6,567 nt of DNA from Christensenella sp. UBA5399. Its GTDB lineage: Bacteria > Bacillota > Clostridia > Christensenellales > Christensenellaceae. Position numbers and translations under genes: made by a program. The notes beneath the pieces were generated by a model that was not told where the DNA came from, ran no database searches, and saw only the letters and a list, made by a program, of their open reading frames with translations. Shown here piece by piece: positions 1-5,758 of this stretch. The stretch spans positions 22,766-29,332 of the forward strand of contig DHOD01000144.1 in the NCBI GenBank assembly GCA_002407725.1, written 5' to 3'. Position 1 is the first letter of the stretch. Every line of letters begins with the position of its first letter.

Positions 1-1088
1 AGAATAACCGAATATCCCCTGGCAAAAACCTCTTCCGGATTCATGCTTGCCATGGACGCAATATATTTATCCAAGTCCACCGCCCTTTTTTGCATCACCG
101 CATCCGTACCGTGCCGGCATTCGGCCCGCAGTGACCGGACATCCGCCGTATACCGGGCCATTTTCTGTAAGATGCTCTCTTTCGAAAGCGCCGCCCGGTA
201 CCGTATCAGCTCCGCCCGGCTGCGCACCAGCGCATTGTCCATCTGCCGCCGGATATCTCTTTTCAATTCTGTGAAACGCAGGATCAGGTCGTCCATGACC
301 GGCACCGCAAGTTCCGCGGCCGCGGACGGAGTCGGCGCACGCAGGTCCGCCGCCAGGTCTGCAAGCGTAAAATCCGTCTCGTGCCCCACAGCGCTGATAA
401 CAGGAATCTGCGAATCGAATATCGCAAGCACCACACGTTCATCATTGAACGCATACAGGTCTTCGGCCGATCCGCCGCCCCTGCCCACAATGATTACATC
501 CGCATCCGTATTGGCGTTCAGATAATCGATCCCAGCGGCAATTTCGCGCGGAGCACTGATTCCCTGTACCCGCACAGGATAGAGCGTGAGCGCAATCAGC
601 GGGTTCCGCCGTTTCGCCACATTGATGATATCGCGAAGCGCCGCACCTTCCCTCGATGTCACAATGCCGATTTTCTCCGGGTACCCCGGTATTTTCTTTT
701 TGCGTTCCGGCGCGAACACGCCCTGCTTTTCCAGCTGTTCTTTCAACTTATTGAAATTCAGGAACATATCGCCCACGCCCGCCGGAAGCAACGCCCGCAC
801 CACAATGCGGAATCGCCCATTTTTGCGGTATATCGATATATCCCCGTTGAGCATCACCGCGCTGCCTTCCATCTCCATCTCATCAAAGCCGCTCTGCCCG
901 TATTCAAATATCATGCAGTCAACCGAAGCCTGGCCGTCCGTCAGCGTAAAATACGCGGTGTCATGCTTTACGTCAAACCCGCTGACCTCCCCCTGTACCC
1001 AGACTTCCTCCAGAAAAGGATCCTGGTACATCCGGTCGGATACATAGGTATTCAAGTCCAGTACGCTTATGACAAGCTTATCATCCAT
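1..1088 (-). CDS. xseA: Exodeoxyribonuclease VII large subunit, 3' end missing
   Basis: XseA is the catalytic subunit of exonuclease VII, which with several XseB copies degrades single-stranded DNA to oligonucleotides in repair and recombination. I translated it by hand; it is open to the window edge at 362 complete codons. An N-terminal OB-fold DNA-binding region spans about residues 1-100 (VQGEVSGF at 31-38). The catalytic core follows: GIVTS at 141-145, GRGGGSAEDL at 202-211 and VGHETDFTLADLAADLRAPT at 234-253. D153, R203, H236 and D239 correspond to the essential E. coli residues D155, R205, H238 and D241. A charged helical stretch follows, and the last visible residues (NPEEVFARGYSVI) are the family's C-terminal motif, so only about 40-60 residues should be missing. 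The ATG overlaps the folD stop by 8 nt (ATGGATGA), with GGAG 4 nt upstream, suggesting translational coupling. xseB would be expected downstream, outside the window. Confidence 0.97.
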   Translation of the reverse strand, partial: MDDKLVISVLDLNTYVSDRMYQDPFLEEVWVQGEVSGFDVKHDTAYFTLTDGQASVDCMIFEYGQSGFDEMEMEGSAVMLNGDISIYRKNGRFRIVVRALLPAGVGDMFLNFNKLKEQLEKQGVFAPERKKKIPGYPEKIGIVTSREGAALRDIINVAKRRNPLIALTLYPVRVQGISAPREIAAGIDYLNANTDADVIIVGRGGGSAEDLYAFNDERVVLAIFDSQIPVISAVGHETDFTLADLAADLRAPTPSAAAELAVPVMDDLILRFTELKRDIRRQMDNALVRSRAELIRYRAALSKESILQKMARYTADVRSLRAECRHGTDAVMQKRAVDLDKYIASMASMNPEEVFARGYSVI

Positions 1089-1929
1089 AAAGCTCCGCCG
1101 CTTCTATCGTATTTTCCATCAGCATTGTGATGGTCACCGGCCCCACGCCGCCCGGCACCGGGGTAATGTAGCCCGCTATTGCCGCCGCCTCGTCAAACTT
1201 CACATCGCCCTTCAGTTTGCCGTCCACGCGCGAGGTGCCTACATCGATCACAACCGCGCCCGGTTTAATAAAATCACCCGTCACAAATTCCGGCCTGCCG
1301 ATCGCGGCCACCAGTATATCCGCCCCGGCGCAAACAGCCGGCAGGTTCTTTGTCCGCGAATGACAGATTGTCACCGTCGCGTTTTCATTCATCAGCAATA
1401 TTGCCACAGGCTTGCCAACGATATTGCTCCTGCCAATCACCACCGCATTTTTTCCCTCGATATCGGGCATAGCTGATTTGATCAGCTTAATGATCCCCTT
1501 GGGCGTACATGCCACAAGCCCCGGCAGTCCGGTAAAAAGGCTGCCCGCATTGGCAACATGAAACCCGTCCACATCCTTTTGCGGGTTGATTTTTTTAAGC
1601 ACTTCGCTTTCGTCAATATGACCTGGCAACGGCAATTGTACAAGCACACCATGTATGTGCGGCGCTATATTATATTGATCGATCAGCTCCAGCAGCTCGC
1701 TTTGCGTTGTGTCGCCCGACAGCCGTACCACCTCGGAATGCATCCCCAACTCGCCGCAGGCCTTTTCTTTATTGTTTACATAAATCGCAGACGCAGGGTC
1801 GTCCCCCACCAGAATCACCGCAAGCCCAGGCGTGATCCCTTTCGCCGTTTTAATGCCTGCAACTTTCTGTTTAAGCTCTTCACGTATTTTTGCCGATAAT
1901 TCTTTCCCGCTTATAATCTGTGCGCCCAT
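1081..1929 (-). CDS. folD: Bifunctional methylenetetrahydrofolate dehydrogenase / methenyltetrahydrofolate cyclohydrolase
   Basis: FolD interconverts 5,10-methylene-, 5,10-methenyl- and 10-formyl-tetrahydrofolate in the cytosol, supplying one-carbon units for purines and formyl-Met and linking to NADP(H). The 282 residues are the usual full length. Catalytic Y50 and K54 sit in AIYVNNKEKACGELG, matching the E. coli positions. QLPLPGHID (98-106) and KDVDGFH with D121 form the folate pocket. ACTPKGI precedes the Rossmann nucleotide-binding segment VVIGRSNIVGKPVA, and PVPGGVGPVTITML (from about 257) is the family's C-terminal signature. The ATG is preceded by GGAGG (1938-1942) at 8-nt spacing, which fixes the start. 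It is the first gene after the nusB terminator and is followed by xseA with an 8-nt overlap. A long structured leader (1955-2108) lies immediately upstream, so post-transcriptional control is plausible. Confidence 0.98.
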   Translation of the reverse strand: MGAQIISGKELSAKIREELKQKVAGIKTAKGITPGLAVILVGDDPASAIYVNNKEKACGELGMHSEVVRLSGDTTQSELLELIDQYNIAPHIHGVLVQLPLPGHIDESEVLKKINPQKDVDGFHVANAGSLFTGLPGLVACTPKGIIKLIKSAMPDIEGKNAVVIGRSNIVGKPVAILLMNENATVTICHSRTKNLPAVCAGADILVAAIGRPEFVTGDFIKPGAVVIDVGTSRVDGKLKGDVKFDEAAAIAGYITPVPGGVGPVTITMLMENTIEAAELYG

Positions 1930-1954
1930 CTGATATACCTCCCGAAGTTATGTT

Positions 1955-2108
1955 GATAGCAATCCCATTTAAAAAGCATACAATGCTTTTTATCGCGCAA
2001 AGCGCGTTTGGGATAGCATCAGACGAGTTCCGCGCTGACTTGGCGCGAAACAGAGCCCCGCCAATGGCGAGGCGGTCTCAAATTAAAACCATTGCTTTTA
2101 ATTTGAGA
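1955..2108 (-). promoter_or_regulatory. Highly structured folD leader RNA (multi-hairpin), unidentified
   Basis: Read as minus-strand RNA, this stretch holds consecutive hairpins. A: 13 perfect pairs, 2096-2108 with 2076-2088, 7-nt loop. B: 8 pairs, 2066-2073 with 2055-2062, 3-nt loop. C: 9 pairs, 2043-2051 with 2027-2035, 7-nt loop. D: 5 GC pairs, 2002-2006 with 1994-1998, loop UUU. E: 10 pairs, 1983-1992 with 1970-1979, 3-nt loop. D and E are enclosed by an outer stem, GAUGCUAUCCCA (2009-2020) with UGGGAUUGCUAUC (1955-1967), imperfect by one bulge and one mismatch, giving a three-way junction. Stems B and C each contain a position that is C/A on the plus strand but G-U on the minus strand, supporting a minus-strand transcript. 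The element ends about 10 nt before the folD Shine-Dalgarno sequence. It may be a cis-regulatory RNA or a palindromic intergenic repeat; I cannot assign it to a known family. Confidence 0.6.
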
Positions 2109-2122
2109 GTAGTATGACAAAT

Positions 2123-2138
2123 AATATTGTACAATATT
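2123..2138. repeat. Perfect 16-bp palindrome overlapping the putative folD -10 box
   Basis: AATATTGTACAATATT is identical to its own reverse complement, centred between 2130 and 2131. It covers the best -10 candidate for folD. This is the geometry of an operator for a dimeric repressor, though an AT-rich palindrome in an AT-rich spacer could arise by chance. No regulator can be named from the sequence. Confidence 0.5.
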
Positions 2139-2154
2139 TTCTATTGTTTTGCAT
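2126..2154 (-). promoter_or_regulatory. Putative promoter of folD-xseA
   Basis: On the minus strand TACAAT (2131-2126) matches TATAAT at five of six positions. Seventeen bases upstream, ATGCAA (2154-2149) matches TTGACA at only three of six. The spacer is AT-rich. The placement is logical: downstream of the nusB terminator and upstream of the structured leader. Transcription would start near 2119, giving a 5' untranslated region of about 190 nt before the folD ATG. The weak -35 box keeps confidence moderate. Confidence 0.45.
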
Positions 2155-2168
2155 CAGTAAATCCATTA

Positions 2169-2206
2169 ATAAAAAACATCCGGCAATATTGATCCCGCCG
2201 AATGTT
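2169..2206 (-). terminator. Rho-independent terminator after nusB
   Basis: In the minus-strand transcript AACAUUCGGC (2206-2197) pairs with GCCGGAUGUU (2184-2175) as a 10-bp stem containing one U-G pair and a 12-nt loop. The lower stem merges into a run of six U (2176-2171) followed by AUU. It starts about 55 nt after the nusB stop codon and should end the efp-asp23-amaP-DUF2273-nusB transcript, making folD-xseA a separate unit. Confidence 0.8.
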
Positions 2207-2261
2207 CGTAATCTTTATATGTTCCCTATTGATACCCACAAACCCCATCTCCCGGCTTTGC

Positions 2262-2690
2262 TTATGAGCTACCCTGCTCCTCTTGCCCTTTGCTTTTCAG
2301 GTATCCCCCAAGCAGTCCATTGACATACTTGTATGATTTTTCTGCCGAGTACTTTTTTGCCAGCTCAATCGCTTCGTTTACCGCCACTTTAGGCGGCGTG
2401 CCCATCTCGTCTATCTCGTATAGTGCAAGACGCAATATCGCGAGGTCCACCTTGGATATCCGCTCAATTTTCCAGGAATGCGAATTGGACGATATAATTT
2501 CGTCTATCTGCTCCTGCTTGGACGGGAACCCCTCCATCAACTGTGCAACAAATGCTTTGCCGTCTTCCCCCATGTTGCTGCAGCCATATATCCCCTCCGG
2601 GTCGTCATAATCAGGCGCATCCATCTCCCCCGCTATGCTGTACCGGTACAGCACCTTCATGGCGGCCTCTCTTGTTTTTCTTCTGCCCAT
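2262..2690 (-). CDS. nusB: Transcription antitermination protein NusB
   Basis: NusB is a small all-helical RNA-binding protein that, with NusE (S10), binds boxA RNA and promotes antitermination on rRNA operons. From the ATG at 2690 the product has 142 residues, close to the 139 of E. coli NusB, and opens with the classic MGRRKTREAAMKVLYRYS. Also visible are VDLAILRLALYEI at 81-93 and VAVNEAIELAKKYSAEKSYKYVNGLLG at 102-128, the conserved C-terminal helices. An in-frame TTG at 2741 would add 17 residues overlapping the upstream gene; those residues do not look like NusB, so I reject it. GGAG (2705-2708) lies 14 nt before the ATG, an unusually long spacing that may mean modest initiation or coupling to DUF2273, which stops 19 nt upstream. 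A terminator follows. Confidence 0.96.
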   Translation of the reverse strand: MGRRKTREAAMKVLYRYSIAGEMDAPDYDDPEGIYGCSNMGEDGKAFVAQLMEGFPSKQEQIDEIISSNSHSWKIERISKVDLAILRLALYEIDEMGTPPKVAVNEAIELAKKYSAEKSYKYVNGLLGGYLKSKGQEEQGSS

Positions 2691-2709
2691 ACGTTTCTGG
2701 TATTCTCCG

Positions 2710-2931
2710 TTAATTCTTTTTCCGTGTAAAAAGATTTTCAAAAAAGGCGGCTATCGCAACACGCACGCCGGGGTGCGTACCCAAAAAAGCGCCCACACCC
2801 ACGCATATTGCAATCAGCAGCGTCTGCCAAAACCCAATCGTCAAAAAGAGTATGGCAATCAGAAAACCTATCGCGATGCCCCAAAAAAGGCCTTTGTTGG
2901 CAATATACCAATCATAAAACCGTTTCCACAT
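2710..2931 (-). CDS. DUF2273 small integral membrane protein
   Basis: A 73-residue protein with a short positive N-terminus (MWKRFYDWY) and two hydrophobic helices at about 13-32 and 35-54. The helices are rich in small residues (GLFWGIAIGF, ICVGVGAFLG), as expected for tight helix packing. It ends in a basic tail (FTRKKN). This matches the DUF2273 family, which is typically encoded next to AmaP and Asp23 in Firmicutes; its biochemical role is unknown and I infer only membership of the same membrane-associated module. The ATG follows the amaP stop by 11 nt, with a short GGGG as the only Shine-Dalgarno-like sequence, so translation may depend on coupling. nusB starts 19 nt downstream. Confidence 0.88.
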   Translation of the reverse strand: MWKRFYDWYIANKGLFWGIAIGFLIAILFLTIGFWQTLLIAICVGVGAFLGTHPGVRVAIAAFFENLFTRKKN

Positions 2932-2942
2932 AGCGCCATCCC

Positions 2943-3506
2943 CTATCGGCCCGCCATAGGCAGTTTCGAAGCGTTCTCATGAATGGTAGCCACCACGATC
3001 TTTGTCTCCTTGACCGTTATGCCCGTGTGCTTTTCAATATCTTCTTTCAATCCATCCTGCAGTTGCTTTGTGACGTCCGGAATGCTCACACCCGGCCGCA
3101 CCGATATTTCCACATCAATATTGATATAATCGCTATACGATATCACACGCGAGTGCGTTTCTTTTACGTCGCTTGCTTCGCGCAGAAAGCGCTGCACCAA
3201 CTCTTCGATTGCTTTGACCGCAATCACAATGCTTCCATTCTCAAACACGGCGATCTTAGCGGTTTTGGGCGTTTCCTTTTTGATCCCGAAAAACAACAGC
3301 ATGACGCCCACGACGATGAGCACAACCGCGATTGCCCCATAAGCGAACTTATACCAAAACGACCCTGACGCAATTGTATTGGCAACACCAATGAGCATAG
3401 CCGGATTGTATGCCCCGACCAATACCATCAAAACAAACAGAGATAATATGATTACAAAAACAATATATAATGTCATAATAACCCTTGTGCCAGCCTTCAT
3501 CTTCAT
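2943..3506 (-). CDS. amaP: Alkaline shock response membrane anchor protein AmaP
   Basis: AmaP tethers the abundant cytosolic Asp23 protein to the membrane in Staphylococcus aureus, in the cell-envelope stress response. The 187-residue product has two clear transmembrane helices: about 8-32 (VIMTLYIVFVIILSLFVLMV) and about 53-75 (YKFAYGAIAVVLIVVGVMLLFF). A soluble domain of about 110 residues follows, itself Asp23-like in style (FENGSIVIAVKAIEELVQRF, INIDVEISVRPGVSIPDV, HTGITVKETKIVV). The first ATG is preferred over the one two codons later because AGGAGGG (3515-3521) lies 8 nt upstream of it. Its substrate gene asp23 is immediately upstream, separated by 98 nt containing a strong hairpin, and DUF2273 follows by 11 nt. 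Confidence 0.93.
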   Translation of the reverse strand: MKMKAGTRVIMTLYIVFVIILSLFVLMVLVGAYNPAMLIGVANTIASGSFWYKFAYGAIAVVLIVVGVMLLFFGIKKETPKTAKIAVFENGSIVIAVKAIEELVQRFLREASDVKETHSRVISYSDYINIDVEISVRPGVSIPDVTKQLQDGLKEDIEKHTGITVKETKIVVATIHENASKLPMAGR

Positions 3507-3555
3507 TGGATAAGCCCTCCTCGCTTTTCTTCCAACCGATCTACCTTTACATCAA

Positions 3556-3586
3556 TGTACCCGACATCATGCCAATGCCGGGTACA
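3556..3586 (-). repeat. Intercistronic hairpin between asp23 and amaP
   Basis: In the minus-strand transcript positions 3586-3575 pair with 3567-3556 over 12 consecutive pairs, one of them G-U, with a 7-nt loop. No U-run follows the 3' arm, so it does not look like an intrinsic terminator. It more likely stabilises the upstream asp23 message or marks a processing site, so that Asp23 can be made in excess of its membrane anchor. The G-U pair is a C/A mismatch on the plus strand, consistent with a minus-strand RNA. Confidence 0.65.
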
Positions 3587-3604
3587 GAATGCAATACCGA
3601 TTAC

Positions 3605-4048
3605 TTATTTTACTCTGGCTTTATCAGCCTTCGCCTTCGCTGCCTTTGTCTCTTTCACTTCCAGCAGCTGTTGATCCTTCAGTTTGATCCCCTGTACGCT
3701 GATGTTCACTTCCACAACCTTCAGCCCCGTCATCGTCTCAATTGTCTTGATCACGCTCTGTTGGATGTTCTCCGCAATTTCAGGAATCGACTTCCCATAT
3801 TCCACAACAATTGCGATATCCACCGCAACCTCTTCTTTGCCAACCTCAACTGTAATTCCTTTTGTCAGGTTCTTCCTGCCAAGCAATTCCACAAAGCCGT
3901 CTACAAAACCACCGCTCATGCCAGCAACGCCCGGGATGTCTATCGCAGCAAGCCCCGCTATCGTCGCTATAACCTCACTGGCAAACGTAATTGTACCATT
4001 GCTTTCTTTTTTCATGATCGCGTTGTCCGCACTTGTTTTATCAGCCAT
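3605..4048 (-). CDS. Asp23/Gls24 family envelope stress response protein
   Basis: A 147-residue soluble protein of the Asp23/Gls24 family (YqhY-like by position). The family domain spans about residues 16-120: SNGTITFASEVIATIAGLAAIDIPGVAGMSG near the start, then KGITVEVGKEEVAVDIAIVVEYGKSIPEIAENIQ, then VIKTIETMTGLKVVEVNISVQGI. The C-terminus is a lysine- and alanine-rich tail (KAAKAKADKARVK) with no recognised domain. Family members are abundant cytosolic proteins located at the membrane through AmaP and linked to cell-envelope homeostasis. amaP and DUF2273 follow, completing the module. The ATG has GGAGG (4057-4061) at 8-nt spacing. The 80-nt gap from efp contains a twin TTTATAAA repeat that could carry promoter or operator function. 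Confidence 0.94.
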   Translation of the reverse strand: MADKTSADNAIMKKESNGTITFASEVIATIAGLAAIDIPGVAGMSGGFVDGFVELLGRKNLTKGITVEVGKEEVAVDIAIVVEYGKSIPEIAENIQQSVIKTIETMTGLKVVEVNISVQGIKLKDQQLLEVKETKAAKAKADKARVK

Positions 4049-4069
4049 ATTGGTCGCCTCCGATTATTT

Positions 4070-4088
4070 TTTATAAATCATTTATAAA
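4070..4088. repeat. Twin TTTATAAA palindromes upstream of asp23
   Basis: TTTATAAA occurs at 4070-4077 and 4081-4088, separated by TCA. Each copy is its own reverse complement and the centres are 11 bp apart, about one helical turn, placing both on one DNA face. They lie 22-40 bp before the asp23 ATG. A TTGTCA (minus strand, 4106-4101) resembles a -35 box, but the spacing to either TATAAA (14 or 25 bp) is poor, so a promoter is only suggested. They could be an operator pair or simply AT-rich spacer. Confidence 0.35.
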
Positions 4089-4128
4089 CCGCATATATTT
4101 TGACAAACATTTACAGTCTAAAAATGCT

Positions 4129-4686
4129 TTACACCCGCTCCATATACTCCCCTGTGCGTGTATCAATCCTGATCGTGTCACCTGTGTCAATAAAAAGCGG
4201 CACCATGACCTTTGCACCCGTTTCGATGATCGCAGGTTTGTTGCCTGCAGTCGCGGTATCGCCCTTAAACCCAGGTTCTGTTTCCGTCACTTCCATCTCC
4301 ACAAAATTCGGCGGCTCAACCGCAAACGCCTCGCCCTTGAAGAACTTGATCGTGACATTCATGTTCTCTTTCATGTATGGGAGGGCGTCCTCTACCTTTT
4401 CCAGATTCAACGGAAGCTGTTCATATGTCTCCGTATCCATGAAATGATACAGTTCGCCATCCGAATACAGATACTGCATCTCTTTGCGCTCAACATGCGC
4501 CTTGGGGAATTTTTCCGTAGGGTTGTACGTCTTCTCCAACACGCCGCCCGTCACCACATTTTTTATTTTTGTCCGTACAAAGGCGGCGCCCTTGCCCGGT
4601 TTTACATGCTGAAAATCAACGATGACCCATACGCCCCCGTCAATCTCTATTGTCATGCCTTTCCTGAATTCTCCAGCTGAAACCAT
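4129..4686 (-). CDS. efp: Translation elongation factor P
   Basis: EF-P binds stalled ribosomes between the P and E sites and promotes peptide-bond formation at consecutive prolines. The 185 residues match the Firmicute family length exactly, with all three beta-barrel domains. The N-terminal KOW-like domain contains [21 protein letters not shown] (23-43); K32 at the tip of PGKG is the residue that in Bacillus subtilis carries the 5-aminopentanol modification. The OB domains include [22 protein letters not shown], then [20 protein letters not shown] and the C-terminal [14 protein letters not shown]. The GAAFVR context is Bacillus-like rather than enterobacterial. The ATG is preceded by AGGAGGT (4696-4702). 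It follows the peptidase by 19 nt, the conserved yqhT-efp pairing of Firmicutes. Confidence 0.98.
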   Translation of the reverse strand: MVSAGEFRKGMTIEIDGGVWVIVDFQHVKPGKGAAFVRTKIKNVVTGGVLEKTYNPTEKFPKAHVERKEMQYLYSDGELYHFMDTETYEQLPLNLEKVEDALPYMKENMNVTIKFFKGEAFAVEPPNFVEMEVTETEPGFKGDTATAGNKPAIIETGAKVMVPLFIDTGDTIRIDTRTGEYMERV

Positions 4687-4705
4687 GCTGTAAATACCTC
4701 CTGCG

Positions 4706-5323
4706 TTATTGAATCAAAATCAATTCTTTGCTAAATTTGTTCAGACCGCCTTTTCCATGCACGTACGTATCCTCGATACGCACGCCGCCCAAACCGGGCA
4801 TATAGATGCCCGGCTCAATGGTGTATACCATCCCATCGCACAAAACATCCTGCGCCCTTGCGTTTATTACAGGCAGTTCATGTATCTGCAGCCCCACGCC
4901 ATGCCCGGTACCATGCGCAAAGTATTCCGCATACCCTGCTTTTTCAATCGTTCCCCTGGCCGCCGCGTCAATCTCCGGCGCTGTTTTCGCGTGGCTTGCT
5001 ACATCCATCGCATTTTGCTGCGCAATCTTGACTATATCATATATTTTTTTTAGCTTCGCGTCAATATCTCCAATGCCAAAAGTGCGTGTAATATCAGAGC
5101 AATATCCATTGTATTTGCACCCGAAATCCAATGTCAAAAAATCGCCTGGCTTAAGAACGTTGCCGGAAACCGTCGCATGGGGGATCGCAGAATTGAGCCC
5201 CGCAGCTACGATAGGCGCAAACGCGCTGTCCATCCCCTGCCTGTTGATCTGGTATACCAGCTCGGCACGCACATCAAGCTCACTTATGCCCGCCTGGATG
5301 CGGGGCAAAAGATTTTCCAACAC
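4706..5323 (-). CDS. C-terminal M24 metallopeptidase part of the split peptidase
   Basis: This is the open reading frame after the internal stop, from a GTG only four codons downstream; no Shine-Dalgarno sequence precedes it. It carries nearly the whole pita-bread fold. All five expected dinuclear metal ligands are visible, in full-gene numbering: D211 (LTLDFG), D222 (CSDITRTF), H286 ([13 protein letters not shown]), E315 (YTIEPGIY) and E329 ([10 protein letters not shown]); H293 completes the active-site set. The lack of decay in these motifs means the interruption is recent, not real, or tolerated. At 205 residues it is slightly shorter than a methionine aminopeptidase and lacks the first turns of the opening helix. 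Confidence 0.6.
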   Translation of the reverse strand: MLENLLPRIQAGISELDVRAELVYQINRQGMDSAFAPIVAAGLNSAIPHATVSGNVLKPGDFLTLDFGCKYNGYCSDITRTFGIGDIDAKLKKIYDIVKIAQQNAMDVASHAKTAPEIDAAARGTIEKAGYAEYFAHGTGHGVGLQIHELPVINARAQDVLCDGMVYTIEPGIYMPGLGGVRIEDTYVHGKGGLNKFSKELILIQ

Positions 5324-5332
5324 AACGTCGTT

Positions 5333-5758
5333 TTACCGCGCCGCAATCTCAATATTGCCAATCTCCTCCGGCGTTTTCATCTCCCGCAGCCGCAGCAGCT
5401 TTTCGGACACGTCCACGCTTTCGTTGATCCTGAAGGTGTTCGCGTATTCCGCAAAGGCATTTGCGCTCAGGCTGTCTTTCTCCAGCCCCAGCGTCCCCGC
5501 GCCCACCCTGCGGATTGCATGTGCAAGCTTTGACAGCCGTTCCCCTGCTGTCGTCGTCACAACTTCTACGCCTTCACCCAAATCCTTCTGTGCCTGCAGT
5601 GTATACCGCGCATCGGTAAAAAGGACTGCGATATCTTGCGTGATAAGCAGTTCCGAACTGTCTCCCGAGAACCCTGCCGCATACCGCACATTGATGTCAG
5701 AGGTCAAAAGATACGCGTCCGCCACATCCAATTGTCTGATTTTTTCAACGTTGTTCAC
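5333..5758 (-). CDS. N-terminal creatinase-type domain of the split peptidase
   Basis: The 141 codons before the internal TAA form the creatinase/prolidase N-terminal domain, with typical AYLLTSDINVRYAAGFSGDSSELLIT near the start, FTDARYTLQAQKDL in the middle and the linker LLRLREMKTPEEIGNIEIAAR at the end. This domain shapes the substrate pocket in the dimer and has no metal ligands, so a protein ending here would be inactive as a peptidase. Translation is probably coupled to the TIM-barrel gene upstream through the 4-nt GTGA overlap. Confidence 0.6.
   Translation of the reverse strand: MNNVEKIRQLDVADAYLLTSDINVRYAAGFSGDSSELLITQDIAVLFTDARYTLQAQKDLGEGVEVVTTTAGERLSKLAHAIRRVGAGTLGLEKDSLSANAFAEYANTFRINESVDVSEKLLRLREMKTPEEIGNIEIAAR

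Larger units (their letters stand above)
4706..5758 (-). pseudogene. Xaa-Pro aminopeptidase (YqhT-like, M24B) interrupted by an in-frame TAA
   Basis: Read through, this frame encodes 350 positions, the usual length of the short proline dipeptidase group (YqhT type), which removes N-terminal residues before proline in the cytosol. Codon 142 (5335-5333) is TAA. The frame does not shift: IEIAAR precedes the stop and [21 protein letters not shown] continues in the same frame, exactly as homologues run through this helix. A single base change from CAA, AAA, GAA or TTA would explain it. The GTG start at 5758 overlaps the upstream stop as GTGA and has GAGGG (5765-5769) at 6-nt spacing, so I prefer it to the in-frame codon at 5824. 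The catalytic half is intact. Possible readings are a recent nonsense mutation, a sequencing error, or a split gene with reinitiation at the GTG of codon 146. Confidence 0.85.

Noticed and set aside
43..1476. Long plus-strand open frames opposite xseA and folD (up to 249 aa)
   Set aside because: They are antisense shadows of well-conserved minus-strand genes, with no protein-family features and no ribosome binding sites.
1970..1992. Hairpin E as an intrinsic terminator before folD
   Set aside because: The stem is mostly A-U with only two G-C pairs, so it would terminate poorly. The U-run is largely the stem arm itself. It fits better as part of the leader fold.
1930..2120. ZTP (pfl) or THF riboswitch upstream of folD
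   Set aside because: The position is typical, but I could not find the conserved ZTP core around GUGGACC and CCGCCUGGGC or the THF core. The only resemblance is a short CCGCCU inside hairpin B.
1920..2323. Plus-strand open frames of 65 aa (1920-2117) and 69 aa (2114-2323) in the nusB-folD gap
   Set aside because: They run through palindromes and the terminator, have no convincing ribosome binding site and no recognisable protein features.
2691..2741. Upstream TTG start for nusB adding 17 residues
   Set aside because: The extra residues overlap the DUF2273 coding end and do not resemble NusB, whose N-terminus MGRRKTRE begins exactly at the ATG at 2690.
4104..4127. Hairpin just after efp as a terminator
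   Set aside because: Only about six weak A/U-rich pairs form, with a loop of about eight or more bases and no good U-tract, so readthrough from efp into asp23 is likely.
5323..5345. Frameshift in the peptidase gene
   Set aside because: Codons before and after the interruption are in the same frame (5335 and 5323 differ by 12), so this is an in-frame nonsense codon, not an indel.
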